Positions 6,275 through 14,843 are shown, numbered from the stretch's first letter. The stretch: 64,000 bases of DNA from Pseudomonadota bacterium (GCA_021819435.1 JAKARB010000002.1:186001-250000), one strand, 5' to 3'. Notes: a model not told the origin generated them from the letters alone. Numbers and translations: made by a program.

Positions 6275-7120
6275 TTACTTGGCGACCATCACCTCGGCGA
6301 GCGGCTTGCCGTGAACCTCGGCGGCGAGCGTCTCGATTGCTTCGGCGTGCTGGCGCGCGCCACGGGCCGAGCCTTCGAGGTTCGCCGCCAGGATGGCGAC
6401 GGCCTGCTCTTGCATGTGGGCGGGCGCATCGGCGAAGGGCACGACCTCGGCGTTCATGAAGACCGAGGCGCGGGCGGTCTTCGGCTTGATGGTGCCCGCG
6501 CGCACCTTCGCGGCCTTCTCGGCTTGCTCGTCGGCGTGGGCGCGCAGGCTTTCGGCGACCTTGCTCGTGTAGTCGGTCGACACTTCCATCGGTGAGCGGC
6601 CCCACCCGTGGCAGGTGCCCGAGAAGAAGCCGAACTTCACCTCGTAGCCGTGTTTTGCGATGCGGCCGTCGGTGGCGGCTTGCTGGCTTCCGCAGGCTTG
6701 GCAGTGGCCGCGAAGCTGAAGGCGTGCGCCGTCGGCCTCGGTGAGCACCTTCTTCGCCTTCGGGGTGATGATGGCGCCCTTGATGGTCGACGCCAGGGCG
6801 ACGGCCTCTTCAATGCGGGCGACGGCCTCGGTCATGGCGGGGAACACTGCCAGGACGGCGGCCGAGTGCTTCGGCTTCCACTCGTGAGGAAGGCCGGGGA
6901 GGTTCCAGTAAAGCGCCTCAACGTCGGCGGGCATGTTGAGGGCGCCGTCGCGTGTGGCGAGGCAGGCTTCGCGAACCTCTTCGCGCATTGCCTCGTGTGC
7001 GGCGGTCGCGTCGGCGCGGGCGCGGTCTGCTGCGGCCTTCGTCGAGAAGCCTTCGGCCAGGGCGGCGCGGGCGGCTTCCATGCGGCGAGCGAAGCGGTCG
7101 GCGTTCGTTTGGCGGGTCAT
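6275..7120 (-). CDS. Hypothetical phage protein with CxxC motif (281 aa)
   Basis: Helical N-terminal half, then LQLRGHCQACGSQQA followed by GRIAKHGYEVKFGFFSGTCHG and GRSPMEVSTD. The CxxC plus later Cys/His residues suggest a zinc-stabilised fold. Similar 'GRIAKHGY' proteins occur in phages and plasmids, without assigned function as far as I know. Distal C-terminus is helical. A near-perfect GCTACC palindrome lies 38 bases upstream of the start. Confidence 0.6.
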   Translation of the reverse strand: MTRQTNADRFARRMEAARAALAEGFSTKAAADRARADATAAHEAMREEVREACLATRDGALNMPADVEALYWNLPGLPHEWKPKHSAAVLAVFPAMTEAVARIEEAVALASTIKGAIITPKAKKVLTEADGARLQLRGHCQACGSQQAATDGRIAKHGYEVKFGFFSGTCHGWGRSPMEVSTDYTSKVAESLRAHADEQAEKAAKVRAGTIKPKTARASVFMNAEVVPFADAPAHMQEQAVAILAANLEGSARGARQHAEAIETLAAEVHGKPLAEVMVAK

Positions 7121-7158
7121 GTCGGCGTGTCCTTGTTGCGTGTCAATGCCGTGATTCT

Positions 7159-7175
7159 GCTACCAAAAAGGTAGA
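7159..7175. promoter_or_regulatory. Operator-like palindrome upstream of the 281-aa gene
   Basis: GCTACC-AAAAA-GGTAGA, one mismatch at the end. In the 167-base divergent gap between the 7120 (leftward) and 7288 (rightward) starts, together with the site at 7254-7270. Confidence 0.65.
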
Positions 7176-7253
7176 CGACGCAAGAGGAAGAGGCAGAAAA
7201 ATCGCGCTACGTCGAAGAAACGGCGAGAAATTGGTGAAATGTGTCGCGCATTT

Positions 7254-7270
7254 GCTACCATTACGGACGT
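7254..7270 (+). promoter_or_regulatory. GCTACC-type half site before the ParB-like gene
   Basis: GCTACC-ATTAC-GGACGT: conserved first arm only, ending 17 bases before the ATG at 7288. Paired with 7159-7175 across a divergent promoter region, as in the immunity region. Confidence 0.45.
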
Positions 7271-7287
7271 AAACCGAACGGCCCGAC

Positions 7288-7941
7288 ATGCAAATCGAAC
7301 TCCGTCACCGCGAAAGCCTGAAGCCCTACGAAGCGAACTCTCGAACGCACTCGCCCGAGCAAGTGCGCCAGATTGCCGCGTCGATGCGCGCCTTCGGGTG
7401 GACGCTGCCCATCCTGGCCGACGGCGACACCATCGTCGCCGGTCACGGGCGCGACATGGCGGCCGCCCTCATCTACTCCGAGGGCGACTTCATTCGGTGG
7501 CCGAACGGCGCGGGCATCCCCTTCGGGATGGTGCCGGTCATCCCTTGCGATGGCTGGACGCCTGAGCAAGTGCGCGCCTATGTCATCGCCGACAACAAGC
7601 TCGCCCTAAATGCCGGGTGGGATGACGAGACGCTTCGCGCCGAGCTTGCCGCCCTGGCCGACCTGGGCTTCGACCTTGACCTCACCGGCTTCTCGGCCGG
7701 GGAAATCGCCGCCCTGAACGGCGAAGAGCCTCTCGACCTCGACGAAGAGGAAGAGGGCGACCGCGAGGGCACGGGTCAGAAGTTCGTCGCCATCGACGGC
7801 GAGAAGGTGCCCGTCACCGACGACGAGGTCGACGCGCTGCTCGCGGCCGTTCGGGATTACACGAGCCGCAACGGGATGAGCTTCGGCTTCTTCTCGAAGC
7901 TGCTGAACGACGCGGGGGCGAACACCGCCCTCGAAGACTGA
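7288..7941 (+). CDS. ParB/sulfiredoxin-like nuclease-domain protein
   Basis: 217 residues. The N-terminal 105 residues match the phage ParB-N/Srx domain: LKPYEANSRTHSPEQVRQIA, SMRAFGWTLPILAD, DTIVAGHGRDMAA, then VPVIPCDGWTPEQVRAYVIADN. GHGR in place of the usual GxxR box is typical. This domain often precedes DNA methylases in phages, but no methylase follows here. The C-terminal part is very acidic (DLDEEEEGDREG) and ends in a small helical domain. DNA binding or NTP-dependent activity is inferred. First rightward gene of the 7-15 kb block; no Shine-Dalgarno evident. Confidence 0.7.
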   Translation: MQIELRHRESLKPYEANSRTHSPEQVRQIAASMRAFGWTLPILADGDTIVAGHGRDMAAALIYSEGDFIRWPNGAGIPFGMVPVIPCDGWTPEQVRAYVIADNKLALNAGWDDETLRAELAALADLGFDLDLTGFSAGEIAALNGEEPLDLDEEEEGDREGTGQKFVAIDGEKVPVTDDEVDALLAAVRDYTSRNGMSFGFFSKLLNDAGANTALED

Positions 7942-7964
7942 CCCCTTCAACCCATCAAGACCAC

Positions 7965-8204
7965 ATGAACACGACCGTCTTCGCCTACACCGAGCCCGGC
8001 CAATCGAACCCGGCATTCGTCAACATCACCGAGAAGCCCGAGGGCCTGGTTCTGTACGCTCGCGCCCGTGGTGCGAACGCTCCCGTCGAGGTGCCGCTCA
8101 CCGAGCGCGAACTCGGCCGCCTGCTGGGTGTCCTGGCGAACCGTCGCCGCAACAAACGCGCCGCCGAAATGCGCGAGGCCCTGAACGAAGCGGCGGGGGC
8201 TTGA
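7965..8204 (+). CDS. Hypothetical phage protein (79 aa)
   Basis: Begins MNTTVFAYTEPGQSNPAFVN; predicted beta strands, then a basic helix (LGRLLGVLANRRRNKRAAEM). Stop overlaps the next ATG (TGATG). No function recognised; member of the coupled rightward small-gene run. Confidence 0.6.
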   Translation: MNTTVFAYTEPGQSNPAFVNITEKPEGLVLYARARGANAPVEVPLTERELGRLLGVLANRRRNKRAAEMREALNEAAGA

Positions 8205-8539
8205 TGCCGTACCCCGAGAGCAAGGCGCCCGAGGCGGCGCCGAACCCGTGGGGGCGCTCGCCCGAGACGCTGTTCGGCTTCCGGTTGATCGTCACGCCAG
8301 ACCGCCCGCGTTATGAGCTTCCCGCCGAAATCCTGCCGGGCTTGCCCTGGCCTGAAGGCTTCCGCGAGGAAATCAACGCATGGGCGCGCGGCTTCTTCCG
8401 GCCGGTGAACATGCTGCAAGACGGCGCGGCCGTCGTCATGACGAGCCCGAGCGACGCGGTCATGATGAACCCGCGCACCCTGGCCGCTATGCGCCTGGAA
8501 GCCGAGGCCCTCGGCGTCTCGTTCGGGGGTGCCCAATGA
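8204..8539 (+). CDS. Hypothetical phage protein (111 aa)
   Basis: ATG at 8204 overlaps the previous stop; a TTG three bases upstream is possible. Contains FGFRLIVTPDRPRYELPAEI, FREEINAWARGFFRP and a Met-rich middle, NMLQDGAAVVMTSPSDAVMM. No family recognised. Stop overlaps the next ATG. Confidence 0.55.
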   Translation: MPYPESKAPEAAPNPWGRSPETLFGFRLIVTPDRPRYELPAEILPGLPWPEGFREEINAWARGFFRPVNMLQDGAAVVMTSPSDAVMMNPRTLAAMRLEAEALGVSFGGAQ

Positions 8540-8730
8540 TGCGCCGCCGAATGACGAGCCTCGCCGCTCTGGCCGCCCTGGCGCTCGCCTCGGCCCCGTC
8601 TCTGGCCTGCGCCCCCTTCCCGAACGTGGTGCCGTTCTCCCCGAACGTCTTCGAGGCGCCCATGTTCCCCCGAGCCCGTGGCGGCTCTCACAAGCAAAAG
8701 GCCCGCAAGGCAGGGAAGGGGCGCGCATGA
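8536..8730 (+). CDS. Small exported protein with signal peptide (64 aa)
   Basis: ATG overlaps the preceding TGA (ATGA). N-terminus MMRRRMTSLAALAALALA is a clear signal peptide, with likely cleavage after PSLA just before a Cys. The mature part is short, Pro/Phe-rich, ending in a basic tail. The pre-Cys residues do not form a good lipobox. Periplasmic; role unknown. Confidence 0.55.
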   Translation: MMRRRMTSLAALAALALASAPSLACAPFPNVVPFSPNVFEAPMFPRARGGSHKQKARKAGKGRA

Positions 8731-9005
8731 GCGAGAAGACCGTTAAAAAAGCCTGCGGCGCCTTGTATGAGCTTCGCGGCCTGACTTCGACCGGGTGCCC
8801 CGACTGCGCCGCCTATCGTGACCCGGCCGCCTGCAATTCGCTTTCTGAGGGTGGCGCGTGCCAAGTGAGCGAGGCCGCTCATTGGGTGAAGGTCGCCGTC
8901 GTGCCCCCTGGTGGCCCTGAGCTTTCGCGCTCCAAGGTTGAGGCCGTCGCCGACGCGCTCGGGTACCGGGCGCACATCCGTGAAGCCTTGCGGGGTGAAG
9001 CATGA
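8727..9005 (+). CDS. Cys-rich hypothetical phage protein (92 aa)
   Basis: ATG overlaps the previous stop (ATGA). Six Cys residues: KKACGALYEL, TGCPDCAAYRDPAACNSL and GGACQVSE, suggesting a metal site or zinc knuckle. C-terminus helical. No known family; next gene is also Cys-rich and coupled. Confidence 0.55.
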   Translation: MSEKTVKKACGALYELRGLTSTGCPDCAAYRDPAACNSLSEGGACQVSEAAHWVKVAVVPPGGPELSRSKVEAVADALGYRAHIREALRGEA

Positions 9006-9358
9006 GCGCGCCGACCGAGTGCCGGGCCGATGGCCGCTGTCAGTACGCAATCGACCACGGGGCCGAGGGCTTGGGGTGCTGCCCGCGTGGCAAATGCTCC
9101 ATGCCCGCCCTGTGGTGCATCTACATTCCCGGCCCGTGCGAGGTTCATGCCGCGCCGAGCAAGGCGGCCGCCGAGCACATGGCCGCCCGTCATAACGAGG
9201 CAATGACCCGTTACTTCGAGCGTTACCCCGAGCGCGCCCCCGAGCCTCTCGCATGGACGCGCGCCGAGGTGCGGGAGTGGCCTCACGACGAAGAGGCTCA
9301 CGCCGACGCCCTGGCCGAGTTCGATGCCGCTGCATGGGGCTGGAAGGGTGACGCATGA
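9002..9358 (+). CDS. Cys-rich hypothetical phage protein (118 aa)
   Basis: ATG overlaps the previous stop. N-terminal half has eight Cys (TECRADGRCQYAIDHGAEG, LGCCPRGKCSMPALWC, GPCEVH), a pattern seen in uncharacterised phage proteins that begin with a CQYAIDHG segment. The C-terminal half is helical and acidic. Probable metal-binding protein; function not known. Confidence 0.55.
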   Translation: MSAPTECRADGRCQYAIDHGAEGLGCCPRGKCSMPALWCIYIPGPCEVHAAPSKAAAEHMAARHNEAMTRYFERYPERAPEPLAWTRAEVREWPHDEEAHADALAEFDAAAWGWKGDA

Positions 9359-9732
9359 GCCGGGGCGACCTGTTGGCGCTGGCCGCCATGAAGAAGGGCC
9401 TCGCGGAACTCGAAGCGAAGGCCGAGAAGGCTCGGGCCGCTGAGAAGGCGTGTATCGACGCACCGGGCGCGCTCATCGCGTTGCACCGGGAGGCGGTCGA
9501 GGTGATGCGTGATGTCGCCGCAAAGCCTCGCGAGAGCCTGAAGAAGCTCGAAGACATGAAGGCGCGCGAAGAGGCCATTCGCCGACACCTGAAGCAAGAC
9601 CTCGTGAAGCTCATGGACAAGACGCACGCGGCCGAGTGGGACGCGAGCGCCCTGCGTGAGCACATCGCCTATTTCGAAATGAATCTCCGCTTTCGCGGGG
9701 TGTTGAAGGAAGAAGGAAGCAAGACCAAATGA
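9355..9732 (+). CDS. Hypothetical coiled-coil phage protein (125 aa)
   Basis: ATG overlaps the previous stop. Almost wholly helical and charged: KKGLAELEAKAEKARAAEK, later REEAIRRHLKQDLVKLMD. A coiled coil is likely over residues 10-85. Function unknown. Confidence 0.55.
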   Translation: MSRGDLLALAAMKKGLAELEAKAEKARAAEKACIDAPGALIALHREAVEVMRDVAAKPRESLKKLEDMKAREEAIRRHLKQDLVKLMDKTHAAEWDASALREHIAYFEMNLRFRGVLKEEGSKTK

Positions 9733-9977
9733 AGAAGCTGATCGTCGGGGCCGTGCGCGGCTCTCTGTTGTTCCTGGCCGGTGTTGTCGTGCTGGCTGTC
9801 GTGCTGTCGTGTGCTGCTGGTGTGGTGGGCCTGCTGGTCGCCTCGCTTGCGTTCACGGCTGTCGTGCTGGGTGTGTTCGGCGTCGCTGCTGTTGTTGTGC
9901 TGGCTGGCGTGATGGCTGTCGTCATCCTGGCGGCCGTGTCGGGTGGCGTGAAGCGCATCGCCGAGGGGGTGGCATGA
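9729..9977 (+). CDS. Small multi-pass membrane protein (82 aa)
   Basis: ATG overlaps the previous stop. MKKLIVGAVRGSLLFLAGVV is followed by nearly continuous Val/Ala/Leu sequence to residue about 72, enough for two or three membrane segments. Not linked to the lysis genes, which are 20 kb away. Function unknown. Confidence 0.55.
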   Translation: MKKLIVGAVRGSLLFLAGVVVLAVVLSCAAGVVGLLVASLAFTAVVLGVFGVAAVVVLAGVMAVVILAAVSGGVKRIAEGVA

Positions 9978-10195
9978 AGTGCGCCTCGTGCGGGAAGGTC
10001 GCCGAGGTGCGGCCTTATGGCCCTGGCGGCTCGCTCATCTGCTTCGACTGCGCCTTCGGTACGCCTGAGAGCAAGAAGGCGACCGAGAAAGCCTTCGCCG
10101 CCCAACTCAACGCGGCCGGGCCTGTCGTCGTCATCGGCGGGGAGTGCGGCCCCGTGCCTGCGCCCCCTGAACTCGGCGGGCGCGTCTTGTCGTGA
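9974..10195 (+). CDS. Small zinc-ribbon-like protein (73 aa)
   Basis: ATG overlaps the previous stop. Two CxxC pairs, CASCGKVAEVRPYGPGG then CFDC, spaced like a zinc ribbon; the rest is flexible with a final hydrophobic VVVIGGECGP. Immediately upstream of the terminase genes. Role unknown. Confidence 0.55.
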   Translation: MKCASCGKVAEVRPYGPGGSLICFDCAFGTPESKKATEKAFAAQLNAAGPVVVIGGECGPVPAPPELGGRVLS

Positions 10196-10204
10196 GGTGA
10201 TGGG

Positions 10205-10756
10205 ATGAGCGCGACGGATTGGGAAGCTCTGCGCCTTGAGTTCATTCACGGCGCGATGACCGCCGAGGAACTCGCTGAGCGTCACGGCCTGAAGCCCGAC
10301 ACGGTGCGAACGCGCGCCCGTCGTGGTGGATGGCGTGAGCAACGCGAAGAACTGTCGCGCGCTGTCGTGTCTCGGGCCGAAGCTGTCGCGCAAGCCGAAG
10401 AAAGTGTCGCGCAGCATGTCGACGCTGTCGCGACGGCTGTCGCGGTCGAGGTGAAGGCGACGACCCTCGTCGAGTTCAATGCCGACGATGTGAAGCTCGC
10501 GAAGGCTCTGCGCGCCGAGGTGGCGAAGCTCATCACCGAAGCCCGCAAGGCTGGCGGGGCTCGCCTGTCGCCGCGCGACCTGAACGCACTCGCCGCGACG
10601 GCCGAGCGTGCGCAACGCATGGGGCGCCTTGCCCTGGGTGTGTCGACCGAGAACGTCGGCCTCGGTGGCGAGAATGGTCGCGGCCCGGTGCCCGTGGCGG
10701 CCGTCACCCCGGCCGAATATGAGGCCATCGCGCGCAAGCTGCTCGAAGAGTTCTAA
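10205..10756 (+). CDS. Putative terminase small subunit
   Basis: 183 residues. N-terminal helix-turn-helix: WEALRLEFIHGAMTAEELAE, then RHGLKPDTVRTRARRGGW, as in many phage small terminases that recognise the packaging site. The middle is a long Ala/Glu helix, the C-terminus flexible. It ends three bases before the large subunit. Called from the HTH and position; not from a diagnostic full-length match. Confidence 0.65.
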   Translation: MSATDWEALRLEFIHGAMTAEELAERHGLKPDTVRTRARRGGWREQREELSRAVVSRAEAVAQAEESVAQHVDAVATAVAVEVKATTLVEFNADDVKLAKALRAEVAKLITEARKAGGARLSPRDLNALAATAERAQRMGRLALGVSTENVGLGGENGRGPVPVAAVTPAEYEAIARKLLEEF

Positions 10757-10759
10757 GCC

Positions 10760-12169
10760 GTGGCCGCTGTCCTGAGCCCTCAAGAGCAAGCCGTCGCGCA
10801 AGACCTCGCACGTCGCGACCTCTACTTCTTCGCGCGCCGCATGTTTCAGGTGCGCAAGGGGTTCAAGTGGCGCCACAACTGGCACCACAAGGCCATTTGC
10901 GACGCCCTCATGAGGGTCTATCGGGGCGAGGTGACGCGCCTCATCATCAACGTGCCCCCGCGCTACTCGAAGACCGACCTCGCTGTCGTGGCCTTCATCG
11001 CGTGGGCGCTCGGGAACAACCCCGACGCCGAGTTCATTCACACGAGTTACTCGGCGACCCTGGCGGGCTCGAACGCGGCGAACGTGAAGTCGCTTGTCGA
11101 GTCCGAGGAATATCGCGCCATGTTCCCCGAGGTCGTGCTTCGTAACGACTTCCAAAGCCGGGGCGACTGGCGCACGACGAAGGGCGGGGTCGTGTACGCG
11201 ACCGGCTCGGGTGGCACGATTACCGGCTTCGGCGCGGGCAAGATGCGGCCGGGCTTCGGTGGCGCCATCATCATCGACGACCCGCACAAGGCCGACGAAG
11301 CGCGCTCGGACAAGGTGCGCGAGGGCGTTATCGAATGGTTCGGCAACACGCTCGAAAGCCGGAAGAACGACCCGGCCCGAACCCCGATCATCGTCATCAT
11401 GCAGCGCCTACACGAGCGCGACCTCGCGGGCTGGCTCATGGATGGGGGCAACGGCGAGAAGTGGGAAGTCGTCGAGCTTCCCGCCATTCAGCCCGACGGC
11501 TCGGCCCTGTGGCCTGAGAAGCACTCCATCGAGCAACTGAAGGTGATGCAACTCGCGAACCCCTACGTTTTCGCGGGTCAGTATCAACAACGCCCGACCC
11601 CTGGCGAGGGCGGCACCTTCAAGCCCGATAACCTCGAAATCGTCGACGCCATCCCGGCCGGGCCTATCCGATGGGTTCGCGGGTGGGACTTGGGGAGCAC
11701 GACCGACGGCGACCCGACTGCGGGCGCGAAGCTGGGCCTCATGCCCGACGGCCGCCTCATCATCGCCGACATGGTTCACGGTGCGATGGGGCCGGATGAG
11801 CGCGACCGCGCCATCAAGAACACGGCGACCAAAGACACGCGCGTCGTGTGCCAGTCGTTGCCGCAAGACCCGGGGCAGGCCGGTAAATCGCAGGTTGTCG
11901 CGTTCGCGAAGCTGCTGCTCGGCTTTAACATCCACACGAGCCCGGAATCGGGCGACAAAGTCACACGCGCCGAACTGTTTGCCGCTCAGGTGAACGTCGG
12001 CAATGTCCTCATGCTGCGCGCCCCGTGGAATGACGCCCTCGTGAACGAGATGCGAGTCTTCCCCCTCGGCGCGCACGACGACCGCGTCGACGCGCTTTCG
12101 CGCGCCTTCGCGAAGCTCATCGAAGGAAGCGGCGCCCCTGTGCTGCCGATGTCCTTGCCTGGACTGTGA
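10760..12169 (+). CDS. terL: Terminase large subunit
   Basis: 469 residues from a GTG. ATPase motor: Walker A-like PPRYSKTDL (residues 66-74) and Walker B AIIIDDPHKA (169-178). Nuclease domain: WDLGSTTDGDPTAG at 309, Asp310 being the expected first RNase H-like catalytic Asp, and a later acidic HDDRVDALS near the end. It translocates DNA into the procapsid and cuts it at headful or site ends. Length is usual for the family. Confidence 0.92.
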   Translation: MAAVLSPQEQAVAQDLARRDLYFFARRMFQVRKGFKWRHNWHHKAICDALMRVYRGEVTRLIINVPPRYSKTDLAVVAFIAWALGNNPDAEFIHTSYSATLAGSNAANVKSLVESEEYRAMFPEVVLRNDFQSRGDWRTTKGGVVYATGSGGTITGFGAGKMRPGFGGAIIIDDPHKADEARSDKVREGVIEWFGNTLESRKNDPARTPIIVIMQRLHERDLAGWLMDGGNGEKWEVVELPAIQPDGSALWPEKHSIEQLKVMQLANPYVFAGQYQQRPTPGEGGTFKPDNLEIVDAIPAGPIRWVRGWDLGSTTDGDPTAGAKLGLMPDGRLIIADMVHGAMGPDERDRAIKNTATKDTRVVCQSLPQDPGQAGKSQVVAFAKLLLGFNIHTSPESGDKVTRAELFAAQVNVGNVLMLRAPWNDALVNEMRVFPLGAHDDRVDALSRAFAKLIEGSGAPVLPMSLPGL

Positions 12170-12176
12170 CGACCGC

Positions 12177-12524
12177 ATGAAGACAACGACGACCGCACGA
12201 AAGAACGAAGGCCCGACGCCCCTCGAATGGTTCCTCGCCGAGCTTGCTCGGGTCGATGGGTGCGAGACGACGAAACGCAAGGTTCGCACGCTGCTCGGCC
12301 GCATGGCGGGGCAACAACTCTACTTGTCGAAGGCCGTTCTTCAGCACCGGGAGCGGGTACGCGCGGCCGTCGTGCTTCTTGATTCGGGCGTGTCTGCTAC
12401 CAAAACGCGCGCCGACATCGCGAGCCGCTTCAAGGTGACGGCTCGCACTGCCGAGCGCATCGTCACGAAGGCACTGAACGAGCGCGCCGCTTCTGCCGTG
12501 GGTGCCCGCAATGGTCGCGCCTGA
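12177..12524 (+). CDS. HTH-containing hypothetical phage protein (115 aa)
   Basis: N-terminal PTPLEWFLAELARVDGCE, then a basic middle and a C-terminal helix-turn-helix (TRADIASRFKVTARTAERIV). The final 14 bases overlap the MuF gene. The pattern recalls small phage regulators, but I cannot name it. A GCTACC-AAAAC-GCGCGC match at 12396 is coding for SATKTR. Confidence 0.55.
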   Translation: MKTTTTARKNEGPTPLEWFLAELARVDGCETTKRKVRTLLGRMAGQQLYLSKAVLQHRERVRAAVVLLDSGVSATKTRADIASRFKVTARTAERIVTKALNERAASAVGARNGRA

Positions 12525-14661
12525 CCATCAAGCCGACGCGACGCTCGACGAGGTTCAACGAGCGATTGACAAGGCCGCCCGCAAGGCGTTCGAGCACGTC
12601 GTCGACCTGATCCGCTCGGGGGTGCCTCCGCGTGACGCCATCGCGGGCGCGTTCGAGTCGTTTACGGGAGACTATGCCGACCGCATGGCCGAGGCGTTCT
12701 CGAAGCTGCTCGGGGGCTCGTTCGGGCGCCGCAGTGTGCTCGACATGCCCGTCGGCGACCTGACCTTGAGCGAGCGCATGTTCAAGGAATCCGAGCGCGT
12801 CTCGGCCGAGGTGACTGCCCTCGTTCGTGAGCACGCGAAGGGCGTGCAGCAAGCGCGCGAGCTGGCCCTCGCGATGTATGACGGCTATCTTCCCAAGGAT
12901 GCCCCGCGCCGCCCGCTGGATGGTGCGGCCCGTGTGCGCTTGCCGAAGGCCCTGCGCGCCCTGGTGTCTGACGTGAAGGTTCGCGGCCCGCTGTCCGACC
13001 TCATCGAGAAGGGGCAGGCGCAAGCGGCCCGGCTGAAGACGCAACCGCTTCGCGCGGCGTACACGCAAGCCCTGAAGGCATGGGAAGACGGCGCGGCCGC
13101 TGACCGGCTGAAGCACCTCGTCGACATCGCGGCCCGTGAAAAGACGCGCTACTTCGCGAACCGCATCGCTCAAACCGAACTCGCGGCCGCGCATCAAAAG
13201 GCCGTCGGGCGTGAACTCATGGCCGACAAGAGCCTCTCGGTCGTGCAAGTCGTCATCAACCCGACGCACCCACGCAAGGACATTTGCGACCTACACGCTC
13301 GCGCCGACTTGTGGGGCCTCGGCCCTGGCTGTTACCCGAAAGAGCACGCGCCCCGGCCCACGTTTCACCCCTTCTGTCGTTGCAAGCTGCGCGGCCGCTT
13401 CAGCATGGACGCGGCGAACGCGAAGCGCGTGCCGAACGGTGAGGGCGCTTACCTGCGCGACCTCGACGAAGACGAGGCGGCGGCCGTCATGGGGTCGAAG
13501 GAGAAGGCCGAGCGCGTCATGAACGGCGAGCCCTTCGAGCAAGTCTTGAACGACGGGGTAAAGCCCGCCTATCACCTCGCCCGCCTCGGCGACAAGGAAA
13601 CGCCCGCCACGCGACGCAAGGCCCCGCCCCCTGGCTCTGCCCCTCCCGCCCCGCCAGTCGCGCCGCCTGCGCCCGTTTCGCCCGCCCGCAAGCCCTTCGA
13701 CACGTCCACGCCTGCGGGCAAGTGGCACGCCGTCGGGTTCGACCGCTCGGCCGGGTGGATTCGTGACGCCGTGCTCAAGACGCAAGCCGTCGCCGTGCAG
13801 CATGACGCGCCTAAAGGTGCCTGGGCACGCCGAGGCACGCTCGTCGAAATGGACGGCATGAGCAAGACCGACCACGAAGGCCCGGTCGTGTGGCGCCATG
13901 AGTTCGGCCACATCCTCGACTATCGGGTCGGCTCGAAGGCGAAGCCGGGCACCTACCGAAGCGAGCACGACGATTACCTCGCCGCGATGCGCGCCGACGC
14001 CGACCGCCTGCTCGCCATCCACGGGCGCACGCGCAAGCAAGCCGACAAGCTGGCCGCCGACGCGGCGTTCGAGGGCGTGAAGGCCATCAAGGCGGGCGCG
14101 TTCGCCATCCTGGCAGGGGTCGAGGGGGCCGCCCGTGAGGGGGTTGCGCGCCGCTTCCTGGCCGGGTACGCTGACCGGGCGGGCATCGGGCTCGACGACT
14201 TCCTCGGCTTCCTGGCGGCCGAGTCGTTCGTCTTGTCCTTGCCCGATGGGGTGAGCAACCCGAACGCGGTCGGTCGCATCGCCGTCGCGCTTGACGCCGT
14301 CGCCCGTGGTGATGTCGAGCGATTCCTCATCGCCGTGAACATCATGGACGAGCGCGCCGTCTCTGCCGAAGGGGTTCAAGTGGGCTTCAAGGCTTGGAGC
14401 GAGCGCGGCGTCACGCTCGGCATGCTTTCCGACCTCGTGGGCGCCGCCACGCGCAACAAGGTTTGCGACCATGATTCGCGCGTGTGGTTTGGTCACTCGA
14501 CCCGGTATTACAAGGAAGCAACGCACCGACAAGGGACTGAGACATTCGCGAACCTGACCGCCATCGCGGCCCATGAGTCGCCCGTGTGGTGGACTCTGGC
14601 CGAGTCGTTCGCGCCGAACATGGCCCGGCTCTTCCGTCGCATCATCGACACCGAAACATGA
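12511..14661 (+). CDS. MuF minor head protein fused to a putative zinc metallopeptidase
   Basis: 716 residues from ATG 12511 (a GTG at 12502 is possible). Residues 1-290: phage Mu gpF-type head morphogenesis domain, with NPTHPRKDICDLHARADL near 249 and TFHPFCRCKL near 282 (the Cys/His box of the family). A Pro-rich linker (PPPGSAPPAPPVAPPAP) spans about 371-395. The extra C-terminal domain has WRHEFGHILDYR, with HEFGH at 463-467, a zincin HExxH motif, and TETFANLTAI near the end, which could supply the third glutamate ligand. MuF proteins sit inside the head and can carry toxin or enzyme domains. Peptidase activity is inferred. Confidence 0.8.
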   Translation: MVAPDHQADATLDEVQRAIDKAARKAFEHVVDLIRSGVPPRDAIAGAFESFTGDYADRMAEAFSKLLGGSFGRRSVLDMPVGDLTLSERMFKESERVSAEVTALVREHAKGVQQARELALAMYDGYLPKDAPRRPLDGAARVRLPKALRALVSDVKVRGPLSDLIEKGQAQAARLKTQPLRAAYTQALKAWEDGAAADRLKHLVDIAAREKTRYFANRIAQTELAAAHQKAVGRELMADKSLSVVQVVINPTHPRKDICDLHARADLWGLGPGCYPKEHAPRPTFHPFCRCKLRGRFSMDAANAKRVPNGEGAYLRDLDEDEAAAVMGSKEKAERVMNGEPFEQVLNDGVKPAYHLARLGDKETPATRRKAPPPGSAPPAPPVAPPAPVSPARKPFDTSTPAGKWHAVGFDRSAGWIRDAVLKTQAVAVQHDAPKGAWARRGTLVEMDGMSKTDHEGPVVWRHEFGHILDYRVGSKAKPGTYRSEHDDYLAAMRADADRLLAIHGRTRKQADKLAADAAFEGVKAIKAGAFAILAGVEGAAREGVARRFLAGYADRAGIGLDDFLGFLAAESFVLSLPDGVSNPNAVGRIAVALDAVARGDVERFLIAVNIMDERAVSAEGVQVGFKAWSERGVTLGMLSDLVGAATRNKVCDHDSRVWFGHSTRYYKEATHRQGTETFANLTAIAAHESPVWWTLAESFAPNMARLFRRIIDTET

Positions 14662-14843
14662 AGCACGACTTCGACAAGCTCTTCGACGATTACCTCGACC
14701 GCTTCGGGGTTCCCCCGCCCGCTCCCGCGAACGTGAGCCGGGCCTATCGGTGCGAGGTCATCGCTCGCGCCCTGGCCGACGGTGAGCCGGTGCCCGAGGG
14801 CTTCGATTGGTGGGGCGACGTGCCCGACGACGCGGTCGCCTGA
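14658..14843 (+). CDS. Small hypothetical phage protein (61 aa)
   Basis: ATG overlaps the MuF stop (ATGA). Acidic: MKHDFDKLFDDYLDRFGVPP, then VIARALADGEPVPEGFDWWG. Translational coupling to the MuF-peptidase gene makes it a candidate partner or immunity/chaperone protein, but there is no direct evidence. Confidence 0.55.
   Translation: MKHDFDKLFDDYLDRFGVPPPAPANVSRAYRCEVIARALADGEPVPEGFDWWGDVPDDAVA

Noticed and set aside
12396-12412. GCTACC-AAAAC-GCGCGC inside the 115-aa HTH gene
   Set aside because: Matches the core of other copies, but it is fully inside a coding sequence; kept only as a possible chance match.
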